Source of the DNA: Treponema sp. UBA7570
Lineage (GTDB): Bacteria > Spirochaetota > Spirochaetia > Treponematales > Treponemataceae
NCBI GenBank assembly: GCA_002477955.1
Contig: DLLE01000030.1
Coordinates: forward strand, 1,699 to 32,761
Length of the DNA: 31,063 bases
Direction: 5' to 3'
The notes under the pieces are model-generated. The model had not been told where the DNA came from. It made no database searches and saw only the letters and a list, made by a program, of their open reading frames with translations. A program made the translations under genes and the position numbers. This document shows positions 23,547 through 31,063 of the stretch, piece after piece (position 1 is the first letter of the stretch; every line of letters begins with the position of its first letter).

Positions 23547-23946
23547 TTTTTTCTCCACAACTTTTGCAAATTCCAACCAAGGTGCTTTCGCCACGGCTCA
23601 CTTCAAATCCTGTATTTTTTTCAAGAGCAGCAACAAGTTTTTCCGCAGCCGCTTCATCGAAATGAAAAATTTTTCCGCATTTCTGGCACGAAAGGTGAAT
23701 ATGTGTCCGGCAGGAATTGCAATCAAAAAACTGATAGAAAGATTCTCTCGAACCTGGTTTTGAACATCTTTTAATTTTTCCTTCAGATTCCAGCTCCGCC
23801 AAATTTCTGTAAATGGCGCTTTTGCTGATTTCTTTTCCGCTCAAGGCAAGCTCAATTTGTTTTGCAGAAAACATCTTGTCGGGATTTTCGCTAAAAAACG
23901 AAAGAAGAGAATTTCTCTGCTCAGTAGAATAATTGATTTTCGCCAT
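23533..23946 (-). CDS. zur: Fur-family zinc-uptake regulator
   Basis: A 137-residue Fur-family repressor, most likely Zur because it heads the znu operon. N-terminal winged helix with RNSLLSFFSENPDKMFSAKQIELAL and KSAIYRNLAELESEGKIKR; CNSCRTHIHLSCQKCGKIFHF holds the regulatory His residues and first zinc Cys pair, and GICKSCGE the second pair. ATG 23946 starts only five bases after the operator palindrome and has no visible Shine-Dalgarno, so translation initiation may be weak or sequestered by the palindrome. Autoregulation is expected. Confidence 0.88.
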   Translation of the reverse strand: MAKINYSTEQRNSLLSFFSENPDKMFSAKQIELALSGKEISKSAIYRNLAELESEGKIKRCSKPGSRESFYQFFDCNSCRTHIHLSCQKCGKIFHFDEAAAEKLVAALEKNTGFEVSRGESTLVGICKSCGEKNENE

Positions 23947-23950
23947 ATTT

Positions 23951-23975
23951 CAATTTGCGAATTAGTCGCAAATTG
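23951..23975. promoter_or_regulatory. Operator palindrome (probable Zur box)
   Basis: CAATTTGCGA (23951-23960) and TCGCAAATTG (23966-23975) are perfect 10-bp inverted repeats around ATTAG. Length and placement suit a Fur-family dimer site, directly between the -10 box and the zur start codon. Confidence 0.75.
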
Positions 23976-24004
23976 ATTTAAGCATAATGCAAAATTTCAT
24001 TCAA
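23976..24004 (-). promoter_or_regulatory. Promoter of the zur-znu operon
   Basis: Minus strand TTGAAT (24004-23999), 17-base spacer, TTAAAT (23981-23976). The -10 box touches the operator, so a bound repressor would cover the transcription start. Confidence 0.5.
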
Positions 24005-24078
24005 GATTTTTCAATAAATTATCAAAAAAAAGAATAAAAATTGTAAGAAAAATTGAAATTTTAAAATCTGCGCTATAA

Positions 24079-25887
24079 CTAAATCCGCGCCTGAGCCGTA
24101 TAGAGATTAAAATATTCGCCTTTTTTGTTCAAAAGCTGTTCGTGAGTTCCGGTTTCTACAATTTTGTGGTTTTCCAAAACGGCAATTTTGTCCGCATTTT
24201 TTATCGTACTCAGGCGATGCGCAATTACAAAAGCCGTGCGTCCGCTGCACAACCTGTCAAAAGCATTTTGGATTTTTTGCTCGGTAATGCTGTCGAGAGC
24301 GCTTGTTGCTTCGTCCAGAACCAGAACAGGAGGATTTTTTAAGAAAACGCGCGCAATGCTTATCCGCTGTTTTTGTCCGCCGGAAAGCTTAATTCCACGC
24401 TCGCCGATTACGCTGTCAAAACCGTTCTGCATATTCATTATGTCGTCGTAAATCTCCGCTTCTTTTGCAGCCTCAATAATTTCTTCCTCAGTTGCCTCCG
24501 GCCGCCCATAAGCAATATTTTCTCTTATTGTTCCAGCAAACATAAAAACATCCTGCTGAACAAAACCAATTTGCGAACGAAGAGATTTTAACTTGTAATC
24601 GCGAATATCAATTCCGTTTATTTTTATTGAACCGTCCTTAACTTCATAAAAACGCGCAAGAAGATTGCAGAGAGTTGTTTTTCCACCGCCACTCGGTCCG
24701 ACAAAAGCGACAGTCTGTCCTTTTTTTACTTCGAGAGAAATGTTTTTTAAGACAGGAAAATTTTCCGAATAACCAAAGCTTACGTTTTCAAAATCTACAT
24801 TTTCAATTTTTGCAGAAAGTTCTACTGCGCCAGGTTTTTCCGGCATTTCTTCGTGAATTTGCATCATTTCCGAAAAACGCATAAATCCTGCCATTCCAGT
24901 GCTAAACTGCTCAACAAAATTTGCAAGACGACGGATTGGCTGCAAAAAAGCGGCAACAAACATATTTGCGGCAACCAAATCTCCGAGAGTCATTTTTCCT
25001 TTCATTATATAAAATCCGCCGACAGCCAGAATAATTACGCTCAAAATGTGAGTGACAAATTCCATTTTTGAGTGCATTCCGGCCATTGCCTTGTAATAAA
25101 GGCGTTTTGCGTCAAAAAAATTCTGATTGCTTTTTTCAAATTTTGAAAATTCGTAATCTTCATTTGTAAAAATTTTTGTAGTTCTTGCGCCGCTGATTGA
25201 ACTTTCGACCGCCGAGTTGATTTCCGCAGTTTTTCCTTTTACAAGGCTCGAAGAACCCATTAAACTTTTTCGGCTCGAATAAACCGCAAAAATAAGAAGA
25301 GGCAAGGTTACAAAAACAATTACTGCAAGCTGCCAGCGAATTGAAACCATTACAAAAAATGCGCCAAAAAGCGTTAAAAGCGAAATCAGCAAATCTTCCG
25401 GTCCGTGATGCGCTAGTTCAGAAATTTCAAAAAGATCAGTTGTACTGCGGCTCATAAGCTGACCAGTACGATTTTTGTCAAAAAAAGAAAATGACTGCTT
25501 TTCGATATGTTCAAAAATATCGCGCCGCATATCTTTTTCAACGGCGACACCAAAAACATGTCCAAAAAATGTAATAAACCATTGCGCAACAGTCCGCAAA
25601 ACGCACATTAAAAAACAGAGCGCAATTATTGAAAAAAAAGTAAAAATTACAGTCCGCTGAATTGAACTATCGGCGGAATCTAAATATTGCGGCAAAACTT
25701 TATTCAATGTGAATCTTGAAATTACTGGAAAAACAACATCAACGGCGGCAACAAAAACTGCGCAGAACAAATCCGCAAAAAAGAGCCATTTATGCGGCTT
25801 AAAATACGAAAAAAACAGTTTGTATTCGTTTTTCTTTACATCTCTAAAACTTAACGGCAAGACCGCAGATTTTTTGTTTTTAGCCAT
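24079..25887 (-). CDS. ABC exporter half-transporter (MsbA/MDR type)
   Basis: A 602-residue protein with six membrane segments in residues about 30-330 and an ATPase domain after about 360: Walker A GPSGGGKTT, Q-loop QQDVFMF, signature KLSGGQKQR, Walker B VLVLDEATSALD, H-loop AHRLST. All key residues are present, so a homodimer would have two active sites. Substrate is unknown; lipid, drug or peptide export are family options. ATG 25887 comes one base after the stop of the DtxR-type regulator, with no separate ribosome site, so the two are translationally coupled. A TTG five codons upstream is a less likely start. Confidence 0.9.
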   Translation of the reverse strand: MAKNKKSAVLPLSFRDVKKNEYKLFFSYFKPHKWLFFADLFCAVFVAAVDVVFPVISRFTLNKVLPQYLDSADSSIQRTVIFTFFSIIALCFLMCVLRTVAQWFITFFGHVFGVAVEKDMRRDIFEHIEKQSFSFFDKNRTGQLMSRSTTDLFEISELAHHGPEDLLISLLTLFGAFFVMVSIRWQLAVIVFVTLPLLIFAVYSSRKSLMGSSSLVKGKTAEINSAVESSISGARTTKIFTNEDYEFSKFEKSNQNFFDAKRLYYKAMAGMHSKMEFVTHILSVIILAVGGFYIMKGKMTLGDLVAANMFVAAFLQPIRRLANFVEQFSTGMAGFMRFSEMMQIHEEMPEKPGAVELSAKIENVDFENVSFGYSENFPVLKNISLEVKKGQTVAFVGPSGGGKTTLCNLLARFYEVKDGSIKINGIDIRDYKLKSLRSQIGFVQQDVFMFAGTIRENIAYGRPEATEEEIIEAAKEAEIYDDIMNMQNGFDSVIGERGIKLSGGQKQRISIARVFLKNPPVLVLDEATSALDSITEQKIQNAFDRLCSGRTAFVIAHRLSTIKNADKIAVLENHKIVETGTHEQLLNKKGEYFNLYTAQARI

Positions 25888-25888
25888 T

Positions 25889-26251
25889 TTAGTTTTCTTC
25901 AACCCATTTTTTTATGCCGTTTACAACATCGACATCAATCTGATGTTCAACACGGCAAGCATTTTCTTCGCACTGCTCTTCCGAAAGCCCCGTAATTTTC
26001 TGCAAAAAAAGTGTTAAAAGTTTGTGACGTCCATAAACATCTTCCGCCTTAAGCTGGCCTTTTCCCGTCAATTTAATCGTGTTGCCGAGCGTAAATTCTA
26101 TATAACCGTCTTTTTCCAAAAGTCCCATTGCCCGGCTTACGCTTGGACGAGAAACAGCAAGTTTATTAGCAACATCAACGGAGCGGACAAAACCATTTTC
26201 AAGCTGCAAGCGCAAAATTGCCTCAAGATAGTCTTCACCAGATTCGTACAT
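25889..26251 (-). CDS. DtxR/MntR-type metal-dependent regulator
   Basis: A 120-residue regulator with a winged helix (GEDYLEAILRLQLENGFVRSVDVANKLAVSRPSVSRAMGLLEKDGYIEF) and a dimerisation domain. Metal ligands of MntR are kept: Asp7 and Glu10 in EDYLEAI, His in YGRHKLL, and Glu/Glu/His in CEENACRVEHQID. There is no C-terminal SH3-like domain, as in MntR. ATG 26251 has AGGGGGA about seven bases upstream; a TTG ten codons earlier is not favoured. Its operon partner is an ABC exporter rather than a metal importer, so metal-controlled export is suggested (inference). Confidence 0.87.
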   Translation of the reverse strand: MYESGEDYLEAILRLQLENGFVRSVDVANKLAVSRPSVSRAMGLLEKDGYIEFTLGNTIKLTGKGQLKAEDVYGRHKLLTLFLQKITGLSEEQCEENACRVEHQIDVDVVNGIKKWVEEN

Positions 26252-26409
26252 CGCACTTCCCCCTGCGTCAATTTTCTTCAATATATTCAGACTATTTTAG
26301 CAAAAAAAACATTTCCGTGCCATAATAAAAGCTCGTTATGAACAACAGCAGCAAAAATCAGTTTTAAGCATAAAAATTCCATTCATTATAAAATCATTCT
26401 CAAATCCGT

Positions 26410-26438
26410 GTGACATTCTGCAAAAATTAAAATAGAAT
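26410..26438 (+). promoter_or_regulatory. Probable promoter of the acetyltransferase gene
   Basis: GTGACA (26410-26415), 17-base spacer, TAGAAT (26433-26438), about 95 bases before the chosen start. The rest of the 26252-26533 gap shows nothing else I can support. Confidence 0.45.
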
Positions 26439-26533
26439 AGCATTATTGAATTTGATTTCGGGCTTATTTTTTGTCCGCAAATCCTCGATTTTTAACCACG
26501 ATATTCAAATATTACAAAAACTGGAGATTCCTC

Positions 26534-27025
26534 ATGGACGATTCATTTTCTATCCGAACGGTTACGCCAAATGACATGGCTACTTTAAAATCACTTATTC
26601 TTGGGCTTGCAGAACACGAACGCCGGCCTCAAGATGTAACAGGAACCGAAGACGAGATGCGCCACTGGCTTTTTGACCGTAAAATTGCCACCGCGCTTTT
26701 TGCAGAACTTGACGGTCAGGCAATCGGCTATGCGATTTATTATCCGGTTTATGGTTCTTATTCGGCTCGCGGACGTGTTTATATCGAAGATATTTATTTT
26801 AAGCCAGAATTCCGCGGAAAAGGCTACGGAACAAGGCTTTTGGCTCATATTTGCAAAAAAGTTCTCGAAGAAGGCTATATTGGACTGGAATGGAGCGCTC
26901 TCGATTTTAACACAGGTTCAATCGACTATTATTTAAAACTCGGTGCAAAAAAAGAAAAAGGCCGTACATATTTTGATTTTTCAAAAGAATGTATGGAAAA
27001 ACTTATAGCCCGAATTTCAAAATAA
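26534..27025 (+). CDS. GNAT acetyltransferase, spermidine acetyltransferase-like
   Basis: A 163-residue GCN5-related N-acetyltransferase. The acetyl-CoA loop is RGKGYG inside VYIEDIYFKPEFRGKGYGTRLL, and EWSALDFNTGSIDYYLKLGAK matches the C-terminal motif of diamine (spermidine/spermine) N-acetyltransferases. ATG 26534 with GGAG seven bases upstream is preferred over an in-frame TTG at 26471. It stands alone between divergent/convergent neighbours. Substrate is inferred only from family resemblance. Confidence 0.83.
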   Translation: MDDSFSIRTVTPNDMATLKSLILGLAEHERRPQDVTGTEDEMRHWLFDRKIATALFAELDGQAIGYAIYYPVYGSYSARGRVYIEDIYFKPEFRGKGYGTRLLAHICKKVLEEGYIGLEWSALDFNTGSIDYYLKLGAKKEKGRTYFDFSKECMEKLIARISK

Positions 27026-27041
27026 TTTTTTACAGCATTTT

Positions 27042-28523
27042 CTACTGTTTTATAACCGGCAGTTCGATTACAAAACGCGCGCCGTTTTTCTTGTCCAAGC
27101 GGTCGGTTACATACAGCTTGCCATCGTGAGCTTTTATGATATGGGCCGCAATTGAAAGTCCAAGACCTGTTCCGCCCATATCCCGGCTGCGGCCTTTGTC
27201 AATTCTGTAAAAGCGTTCAAAAATCCGCTCCCTATATTCATTTGGAATTCCTTGGCCGTTGTCCTCCACCGAAATTTGAACAAGGTTTCGCTCTGCAAAA
27301 AGTTTTACTTTACAGTCGACTTCGGTATTTTCCGGACAGTATTTTATTGCGTTGTCGATTAAATTCCCCAAGGCTTCGTCAAAAAGTCCTTCGTTGAGCA
27401 TACAGCAGACTTTATCGCTTTTTCCAACATCAACCGAACACAAAAGTTTTATATTTTTTAGTTCCGCCTTGCTCATAAAACGTTCGCAAACTTGTTTTGT
27501 GGCAGCAACAACATCGTGCTTCATGGTTTCTGGTTTTTTGTTGTCTTTTTCAAGTCTTGAAAGCGTAAGCAAATCTTCAATAATAGCCATCAGCCTTATG
27601 CTTTGAGCGTTTATGATTTGCAAAAAGTGAATTGCGGTAGGCTTGTCATCGATTGCGCCATCAAGCAAAGTTTCCGTAAAACCCGTAATCGATGTAACAG
27701 GAGTTTTCAATTCGTGCGAAACATTTGAAACAAAATCCTTGCGAACCTGCTCAAGACGCTGCATTTCTGTCGCCATAATTTCCATTCGGTTGCCAAGCTT
27801 TCTAAGTTCAGAAGGAGAGCGTACAGTGCTTTTTGCGTCAAAATTTCCTTTTTTATATTCTCCTGAAAGAATTTCAAGTTTTTTAATCTGATGAACGATA
27901 TAAGCAGAAACAATGAACGTAAGAAGCAGAATTATTACAAAAACCGTGCACATGGTTTCGATTATTTGTTTTTTTGAGCTCGTTGAAAAATAAACTGACA
28001 TCGAAAGCGGAACCGAGAGCCTTAATGCGTAAATTCCGTTTTTTGTCTGAATCGGCAAGGCATAGTACATTACGTTGTCGTTTGAAACCGTACTTTTACG
28101 AATCGCCTTTCCTTCTTTTCCAGAAAGCGCCGCCGAAATTTCTTCGCGGTCTTTGTGATTTTCGAGAGTTGAAATTTCATCAGCTTCAGAATCGCCAATC
28201 ACATTTCCATCTGGAGCAACAAGCGTTATGCGAAAATCTTTTGACAAGGAATTTGAACCGCGAAATCCAACAGAATCCGTAAAATTGAATTTTTTCAAAA
28301 ATTCGTCAATATTTTTATCTTTATTTTTTTCGCCTAAATGCTCAGACACAATTTGAACAAGCGAATTTCCAAAAACACTCAAATTCTCTTCAGTTTGATT
28401 TTCCGCAACCGTCCGAACCGACAAAATATTCTGCTTTAAAAGATAAAAAAATCCACAAGTCAAAATAAGTCCGTTCAGAACAAAAAGCAAAACTGTAATC
28501 GAAACTGTTTTTTTCTTAATCAT
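27042..28523 (-). CDS. phoR: Sensor histidine kinase PhoR
   Basis: A 493-residue two-component kinase. Membrane segment about 7-28, extracytoplasmic sensor about 30-185, second membrane segment about 188-210, HAMP-like linker, HisKA with VSHELKTPVTSITGF (H-box), then HATPase with N-box GNLIDNAIKYC, G1 VEDNGQGIP, F-box and G2 GGTGLGLSIAAHI. The ATG follows the phoB stop directly (TAAATG). Location after pstB-phoU-phoB identifies it as the phosphate sensor. The large extracytoplasmic domain is more like Gram-positive PhoR than the short loop of E. coli PhoR. Confidence 0.9.
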   Translation of the reverse strand: MIKKKTVSITVLLFVLNGLILTCGFFYLLKQNILSVRTVAENQTEENLSVFGNSLVQIVSEHLGEKNKDKNIDEFLKKFNFTDSVGFRGSNSLSKDFRITLVAPDGNVIGDSEADEISTLENHKDREEISAALSGKEGKAIRKSTVSNDNVMYYALPIQTKNGIYALRLSVPLSMSVYFSTSSKKQIIETMCTVFVIILLLTFIVSAYIVHQIKKLEILSGEYKKGNFDAKSTVRSPSELRKLGNRMEIMATEMQRLEQVRKDFVSNVSHELKTPVTSITGFTETLLDGAIDDKPTAIHFLQIINAQSIRLMAIIEDLLTLSRLEKDNKKPETMKHDVVAATKQVCERFMSKAELKNIKLLCSVDVGKSDKVCCMLNEGLFDEALGNLIDNAIKYCPENTEVDCKVKLFAERNLVQISVEDNGQGIPNEYRERIFERFYRIDKGRSRDMGGTGLGLSIAAHIIKAHDGKLYVTDRLDKKNGARFVIELPVIKQ

Positions 28524-29228
28524 TTACTCAACTGCCTCTTCTCCGTACATTCTGTAGCCAACACCGCGAATTGTTTCAATCATTTCTTTGCAGCCAGCGT
28601 CAGAAAGCTTGTGCCGGATACTCAAAATTTGAACGTCAATTGCCCGTTCTGTAACAGGATAATCCGAACCTTTGATTGCATTTATAATCTGCTGGCGAGA
28701 GAAAACCTGTCCTGCATGACGCACAAGATGTTCAAGAATTGCAAATTCAGTCGCAGTAAATTCAACCTTTTTGCCTTCAACCAAAACTTCGTGACGCGGA
28801 ATATCGACAGAAATTGGGCCGGCAGTCAAAACGTCCCCAGAAACCGCAGGAGAGTTTTGATTTTGAGCACGACGCAACACAGATTGAATTCGGGCAAGCA
28901 AAACTTTTGTAGAAAATGGTTTTGTAATATAATCATCCGCTCCAAGTTCAAGTCCAGTAACAATGTCGCTTTCTTCGGTTTTTGCGGTAACCATGATGAC
29001 TGGAATTGAGCGGGTAGAATCATCGCCTTTTAAAATCCGGCAGACGTCAAGACCGCTCATGTCAGGCAGCATAAGATCAAGAAGAATCAGATCTGGTTTT
29101 TCCAACCGCGCAAACTGAACCGCCTGAAGCGCATTTTCCGCACAAACCGTTTCAAACCCGCTTTTTTCAACATTGTATTTTATAAGTTCACGAATCGGCT
29201 CTTCGTCGTCAGTAATTAAAATTTTCAT
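28524..29228 (-). CDS. phoB: Phosphate regulon response regulator PhoB
   Basis: A 234-residue OmpR/PhoB-family regulator. Receiver: MKILITDDEEPIREL, phospho-acceptor Asp in LILLDLMLPDMSG, MVTAKT and GADDYITKPFS. C-terminal winged helix: LTAGPISVDIPRHEVLVEGKKVEFTATEFAILEHL...VDVQILSIRHKL...RGVGYRM. ATG 29228 has GGGAGA five bases upstream; the open frame runs further upstream through a repeat but is not coding. It is phosphorylated by PhoR under phosphate shortage and would activate pst. Confidence 0.93.
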   Translation of the reverse strand: MKILITDDEEPIRELIKYNVEKSGFETVCAENALQAVQFARLEKPDLILLDLMLPDMSGLDVCRILKGDDSTRSIPVIMVTAKTEESDIVTGLELGADDYITKPFSTKVLLARIQSVLRRAQNQNSPAVSGDVLTAGPISVDIPRHEVLVEGKKVEFTATEFAILEHLVRHAGQVFSRQQIINAIKGSDYPVTERAIDVQILSIRHKLSDAGCKEMIETIRGVGYRMYGEEAVE

Positions 29229-29266
29229 ACCAATTCTCCCATATTTTGTTTTTTGCCGCTTTTTGA

Positions 29267-29347
29267 CCGAAAATTGCCCGATCTGAGCATCCACTTTCTG
29301 CCTTTTAACCGCAAATCCCCGCCTAAACCGCAAATTGCCCGGTCTGA
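29267..29347. repeat. Short direct repeats between phoB and phoU
   Basis: CCGAAAATTGCCCGATCTGA (29267-29286) and CCGCAAATTGCCCGGTCTGA (29328-29347) agree at 18 of 20 bases, 61 bases apart, with a third partial copy CCGCAAATCCCCG at 29309-29321 and CCGCAAATTA at 29366-29375. Could be regulator sites upstream of phoB or remnants of an element. Confidence 0.5.
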
Positions 29348-29372
29348 CCGCTCAGTTTCCGCAAGCCGCAAA

Positions 29373-30026
29373 TTACGCAGTTTTTCCGTCGTTCAGCATT
29401 GTTTTTACCGAATGTGCAATATTTACAGTGTGATCGCCGATTCTTTCAAAATACTTTGCAATCATCAGCACTTCAAGAGTCTGTTCCGCAGTTTTTCTGT
29501 CAGTTTTTTCGCCGCTTCCCATCATATCGACAAGGATGTTTTTTTCTTTTAAGAAAAGCTCATCAACATCATCATCCATTTTTTCAACAGTTGCCGCAAG
29601 TTCTGCATCCCGCCTTACAAACGAAGAAACCGCAGTGTTCAGCATTTTTATTGTAATATCTGCCATTTGCGTAATCAACTTATTGTATTCATTTTTTTTA
29701 AAATCAATATGGTTTGAAATTTCCGCAATGTCGCTTCCCTGGTCGCCTATTCGTTCCATATCAATTATCATACGAAGAGCCGCGCTTATAACTCGCAAAT
29801 CTCCCGCAACCGGCTGCTGCTGCTGTAAAAGCCTCATGCACATTGCCTGAATTTCACGTTTTTTTACGTCGGTATTTCTTTCACATTCCATTGCACGTTC
29901 AATCATTTCTTTTTGACCAGTCACAAGCGCCTGCATTGCGTAAGTCAAACAATCTTCACATTCCGAGCCAAGAAAAACCAGCGCATCGTTAAGTTCCTTG
30001 AGCTGATTATCAAATTTAGTTCTCAT
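29373..30026 (-). CDS. phoU: Phosphate system regulator PhoU
   Basis: A 217-residue PhoU with two three-helix PhoU domains (about 10-100 and 115-205), each with an E/D-rich metal-binding motif (MRIIDMERIGDQGSDIAE and IAKYFERIGDHTVNIAHS, written inverted in order of appearance). PhoU restrains PhoR and phosphate uptake in other bacteria. AGGAGG lies five bases before the ATG; this ribosome site is one copy of a 19-bp direct repeat, see the leader element. Order pstB-phoU-phoB-phoR is typical. Confidence 0.94.
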   Translation of the reverse strand: MRTKFDNQLKELNDALVFLGSECEDCLTYAMQALVTGQKEMIERAMECERNTDVKKREIQAMCMRLLQQQQPVAGDLRVISAALRMIIDMERIGDQGSDIAEISNHIDFKKNEYNKLITQMADITIKMLNTAVSSFVRRDAELAATVEKMDDDVDELFLKEKNILVDMMGSGEKTDRKTAEQTLEVLMIAKYFERIGDHTVNIAHSVKTMLNDGKTA

Positions 30027-30031
30027 GATTT

Positions 30032-30167
30032 CCTCCTGCTTTGCACCGCATTAGCGGCGAGCCATGGATGGCGAGAATCACAGTTTGTGAAAGCAACGCT
30101 TGAACAAACTGTAATGATAAAAATTACAAGGATGTAATTTTTATCATGCCTCCTGCTTTGCACCGCA
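30032..30167. repeat. Hairpin element in phoU leader flanked by 19-bp direct repeats
   Basis: CCTCCTGCTTTGCACCGCA occurs at 30032-30050 and 30149-30167, exact, 117 bases apart; on the coding strand each carries AGGAGG. Between them lie the core GCGGCGAGCC-ATGGATGGCGA (30054-30074), a stem ACAGTTTG/CAAACTGT (30080-30087, 30105-30112) and a perfect 15-bp hairpin ATGATAAAAATTACA-AGGA-TGTAATTTTTATCAT (30114-30147). It looks like an insertion that duplicated its target, the phoU ribosome site. Confidence 0.8.
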
Positions 30168-30198
30168 AACTTTGTTTTTTTTGAATAATTTGAATAAA

Positions 30199-30972
30199 TC
30201 AACCGAAACGGCCGGTAATATATTCTTCCGTTTTTTTGTTTTTTGGAGTAGAAAAAATCTGTTCGGTTTCGCCGTATTCCACAACCTTTCCAAGCAAGAA
30301 AAATGCCGTTCTGTCGCTGATTCTCGCCGCCTGCTGCATGTTGTGAGTTACAATTACAATTGTCAGGTCATTTCTAAGCTGGTCGCAAAGTTCTTCAATT
30401 TTTCCGGTCGAAATCGGGTCGAGGGCAGAAGTCGGTTCGTCCATAAGCAAAACTTCTGGATTTACGGCAAGAGCACGCGCAATACAAAGCCTTTGCTGCT
30501 GACCTCCGCTCATTCCCAGCGCACTTTTATTAAGGCGGTCTTTAACTTCGTCCCAAATTGCCGCTTCGCGCAAAGATTTTTCAACAATTTCGTCCAAGTC
30601 CGCTTTTTTTGTAATTCCATGAGTTCGAGGCCCGTAAGCAATATTGTTGTAAATGCTCATTGGAAAAGGATTCGGCTTCTGAAAGACCATTCCAACGCGT
30701 TTTCTAAGCAAATTTACATCGCAGCCCTCATAAATGCTAGTTCCGTCAAGCAAAACATCTCCAGAAATTTTGCAATTTTCGACCAAATCATTCATTCTGT
30801 TCAAAGATTTTAGCAAAGTCGACTTGCCGCAACCGCTCGGTCCAATAAAAGCCGTAATTTTATTTTCAGGAATATCCATATCTATCGAATGCAAGGCCTG
30901 AAAATTTCCATAAAACAAATCAAAATTGCGTATTGAAATCTTCGCTTTCGGAAAATTATTGTTTTCTCCCAT
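30199..30972 (-). CDS. pstB: Phosphate ABC transporter ATP-binding protein
   Basis: A 257-residue ABC ATPase for phosphate uptake. Walker A GPSGCGKST, VGMVFQKPNPFPMSIYNNIAYG, signature MSGGQQQRL, Walker B VLLMDEPTSALDP and VTHNMQQA are typical of PstB. Full length. GGAG lies ten bases before the ATG 30972. pstA, pstC and pstS are expected upstream, beyond the right window edge. Confidence 0.96.
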   Translation of the reverse strand: MGENNNFPKAKISIRNFDLFYGNFQALHSIDMDIPENKITAFIGPSGCGKSTLLKSLNRMNDLVENCKISGDVLLDGTSIYEGCDVNLLRKRVGMVFQKPNPFPMSIYNNIAYGPRTHGITKKADLDEIVEKSLREAAIWDEVKDRLNKSALGMSGGQQQRLCIARALAVNPEVLLMDEPTSALDPISTGKIEELCDQLRNDLTIVIVTHNMQQAARISDRTAFFLLGKVVEYGETEQIFSTPKNKKTEEYITGRFG

Positions 30973-30997
30973 ATTGCATCTGCTCCTCTAATTTTTA

Positions 30998-31063
30998 TTT
31001 TTTAGGCGGCTTTTTGTCGGTTTTGACCGCCAAAAACCAGGCTATCCGTGGTTCCGTGCTAAC
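30998..31063. repeat. Probable partial repeat element at the right edge
   Basis: Contains GGCGG...CCGCC (about 31003-31031) and ends GTTCCGTGCTAAC, similar to the CTAAC ends of other elements here. It is cut by the window edge, so identity is tentative. No gene is seen in 30973-31063. Confidence 0.35.

Noticed and set aside
26280..26330. TGGCAC...TTGCT resembling a sigma-54 promoter upstream of the DtxR gene
   Set aside because: The GG and GC are 18 bases apart instead of 10.
29229..29333. N-terminal extension of PhoB by 35 residues
   Set aside because: It runs through the direct repeats, lacks a ribosome site, and the conserved MKILITDDEEP start has a good one.
1..31063. CRISPR array, tRNA, rRNA, prophage or transposase genes
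   Set aside because: No regular spaced repeats, no cloverleaf or rRNA sequence recognised, and no open frame resembling a recombinase or phage protein.

Overview
The window looks like chromosomal DNA of a spirochaete, most likely a host-associated Treponema. The evidence is an AT-rich genome with FlaB flagellin driven by a sigma-28-type promoter, spirochaete-style lipoprotein signals, a type III glutamine synthetase (GlnN), a pectin/uronate isomerase (KduI) and GC-rich intergenic hairpin repeats standing out from AT-rich genes. Genus is an inference from gene content; no 16S or other marker RNA gene is present.

Layout. 157-4147 (+): a LysM membrane protein overlapping a lipoprotein lytic transglycosylase, a peptidoglycan pair. 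4311-6065 (+): Kef/CPA2-type antiporter with CBS domains. 6152-7936 (+): GGDEF protein. 7946-8494 (+): SlyD-like prolyl isomerase with a Cys-rich tail. 8506-9105 (-): shikimate kinase. 9340-10764 (+): LemA plus TPM-domain protein. 10841-13624 (+): dnaX-ybaB-recR recombination/replication cluster. 13870-14730 (+): flaB with a long structured leader. 14855-15313 (-): small membrane zinc-ribbon protein. 15562-16854 (+): purD. 17056-20151 (-): glnN and kduI, each its own unit. 20235-23946 (-): a zinc-uptake operon, zur-znuA-znuC-znuB-lipoprotein, with a perfect palindromic operator at its promoter. 24079-26251 (-): DtxR/MntR-type regulator coupled to an ABC exporter. 26534-27025 (+): GNAT acetyltransferase. 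27042-30972 (-): the phosphate block pstB-phoU-phoB-phoR, with the rest of pst expected beyond the right edge.

The most unusual content is a set of short (about 75-130 bp), GC-rich, hairpin-rich elements scattered at gene boundaries (4146-4253, 13773-13863, 15364-15441, 16944-17051, 20665-20750, 22430-22550, 30032-30167, possibly the two window ends). Several share a core of the form TCGCnAnGTCC(ATGG)nTCGCnGC and end near CTAA. Three placements stand out. One element lies in frame inside the signal peptide of the Znu-associated lipoprotein, and its closest relative, upstream of purD, keeps the same outer sequence while both sides of the inner stem have changed together. A second sits between two 19-bp direct repeats carrying the phoU Shine-Dalgarno sequence, so phoU has two copies of its ribosome binding site. 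A third, built in the same order, occupies the flaB leader. Together they suggest a non-autonomous miniature element that inserts at ribosome binding sites and can be tolerated as protein.

No tRNA, rRNA, transposase, prophage or CRISPR array was seen. No gap between genes exceeds 300 bp.
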